From positions 1 to 33,955 of the forward strand of contig QCGU01000013.1 of the NCBI GenBank assembly GCA_003278165.1: a stretch of 33,955 nt of DNA, read 5' to 3'. The stretch is from Pelagibacteraceae bacterium AG-390-A02. Lineage in GTDB: Bacteria; Pseudomonadota; Alphaproteobacteria; Pelagibacterales; Pelagibacteraceae. Shown here one piece after another: positions 33,344-33,955 of the stretch; within the stretch, counting starts at the first letter, position 1; every line of letters begins with the position of its first letter. The notes under the pieces are model-generated. The model ran no database searches, was not told the origin of the DNA, and saw only the letters and a list, made by a program, of their open reading frames with translations. A program made the translations under genes and the position numbers.

Positions 33344-33955
33344 TGGCAAAAAAATACTTTGGAACTGATGGAATCAGAGGTGCTATTAATAGTAAACATA
33401 TTAATGGAGATATGTTTTTTAAGTTTGGACTAGCCAGTGGCACATATTTTAAATCTCAAAAGAAAAAAAAACAAACAGCAATAATAGCAAAAGATACAAG
33501 ATTGTCAGGATATACACTCGAACCTGCTCTCGTTTCTGGTTTGGCTTCTGCTGGCATGCATGTTTATACTTTGGGTCCTTTACCAACCAATGGATTGGCT
33601 ATGCTTACAAAAGAAATGAAGGCTAATATGGGTATTATGATTACAGCTTCTCATAATCCTCATTACGACAATGGATTAAAATTATTTGGTCCTGATGGAA
33701 TGAAATTATCAGATAAAATAGAAAAAAAAATTGAAGGTCTTATAGATAAAAAAGTATCAAATAATCTTTCTAGTCCTGAAAAGTTAGGAAGAGTTAAAAG
33801 ACTAGAAACAGGAACTAAACAATATATTAAAATTTTAAAAAAAAATTTTACAAAAGAGTTCAATTTAAGAGGATTAAGAATTGTTATTGATTGTGCAAAT
33901 GGAGCTGGTTATAAAGCAGGGCCTGAATTATTAAAATCATTAGGTGCTAAAGTTA
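33343..33955 (+). CDS. glmM: Phosphoglucosamine mutase GlmM, N-terminal part (cut by window end)
   Basis: The first ~204 residues are present: KYFGTDGIRG (4-13), KDTRLSGY and the active-site loop TASHNP with phospho-Ser103, followed by YDNGLKLFGPDG. GlmM turns glucosamine-6-phosphate into glucosamine-1-phosphate for peptidoglycan and LPS precursors. It follows folP, a common bacterial order. The frame is open to the window end. Confidence 0.97.
   Translation, partial: MAKKYFGTDGIRGAINSKHINGDMFFKFGLASGTYFKSQKKKKQTAIIAKDTRLSGYTLEPALVSGLASAGMHVYTLGPLPTNGLAMLTKEMKANMGIMITASHNPHYDNGLKLFGPDGMKLSDKIEKKIEGLIDKKVSNNLSSPEKLGRVKRLETGTKQYIKILKKNFTKEFNLRGLRIVIDCANGAGYKAGPELLKSLGAKV

Overview
The window looks like a chromosomal segment of a SAR11-clade alphaproteobacterium (Candidatus Pelagibacter type). 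The grounds are very AT-rich DNA, one-base or four-base gene overlaps, gaps of only a few bases, alphaproteobacterial signature genes (three-gene pntAA-pntAB-pntB with the tiny aa3 oxidase subunit IV, a TrcR/DUF1013 gene, a DUF4164-zapA pair, yebC next to a tol-pal cluster) and a 5S rRNA gene standing apart from any 16S/23S gene. From published work on SAR11 genomes I know that a hypervariable surface-polysaccharide island (HVR2) lies between the 23S and 5S rRNA genes. Positions 1-7703 followed by the 5S gene fit the 5S-proximal end of such an island. The assignment rests on recognition by eye, not on a database search.

Layout. (1) 1-7703, accessory surface-glycan island: two P-loop/nucleotide-kinase-like proteins, a polysaccharide deacetylase-like protein, a LegC-type sugar aminotransferase, a GNAT acetyltransferase, a small initiating sugar phosphate transferase, a possible Fe(II)/2-oxoglutarate oxygenase, a WecA/TagO-type polyprenyl transferase (minus strand) and an O-antigen ligase-like membrane protein. 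(2) 7799-7917, 5S rRNA, followed within 8 bases by an NAD-dependent sugar epimerase that overlaps rpmJ. (3) 8939-12571, plus strand: oxidase subunit IV, the three-gene proton-translocating transhydrogenase and a small transaldolase. (4) 12578-20822, minus strand: read in the direction of transcription, tkt-gap-pgk-fba-thiE-efp-suhB, then rpmE-trcR, then rpsU and initiator tRNA-fMet. (5) 20876-24207, plus strand: DUF4164, zapA, 5-formyl-THF cyclo-ligase, ymdB-type phosphodiesterase, yebC and a divergent ruvC-like gene. (6) 24261-33955, plus strand: tolQ-tolR-tolA-tolB-pal, a strong terminator, cpoB, tilS, ftsH, folP and the start of glmM, cut by the window end.

How it fits together. The island supplies sugar modification, lipid-linked initiation and ligation for a cell-surface glycan. 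The core part supplies central carbon metabolism (triose-phosphate and pentose-phosphate enzymes), NADPH supply, translation parts (L36, L31, S21, EF-P, 5S, tRNA-fMet, TilS), envelope integrity (Tol-Pal) and folate and cell-wall precursor enzymes.

I found no unmistakable new system, transposon, CRISPR array or prophage. The points most worth a second look are: a probable ATT start codon for rpsU placed next to initiator tRNA; a GAPDH whose cofactor pocket looks NADP-like; a lone divergent RuvC with no ruvA/ruvB beside it; an aminotransferase-acetyltransferase-phosphoglycosyltransferase module whose last enzyme has Asn at the usual catalytic Asp; an uncharacterised oxygenase-like protein; and the naked 5S/epimerase/rpmJ junction. 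No gene-free stretch exceeds 300 bases; the longest is 6280-6437.
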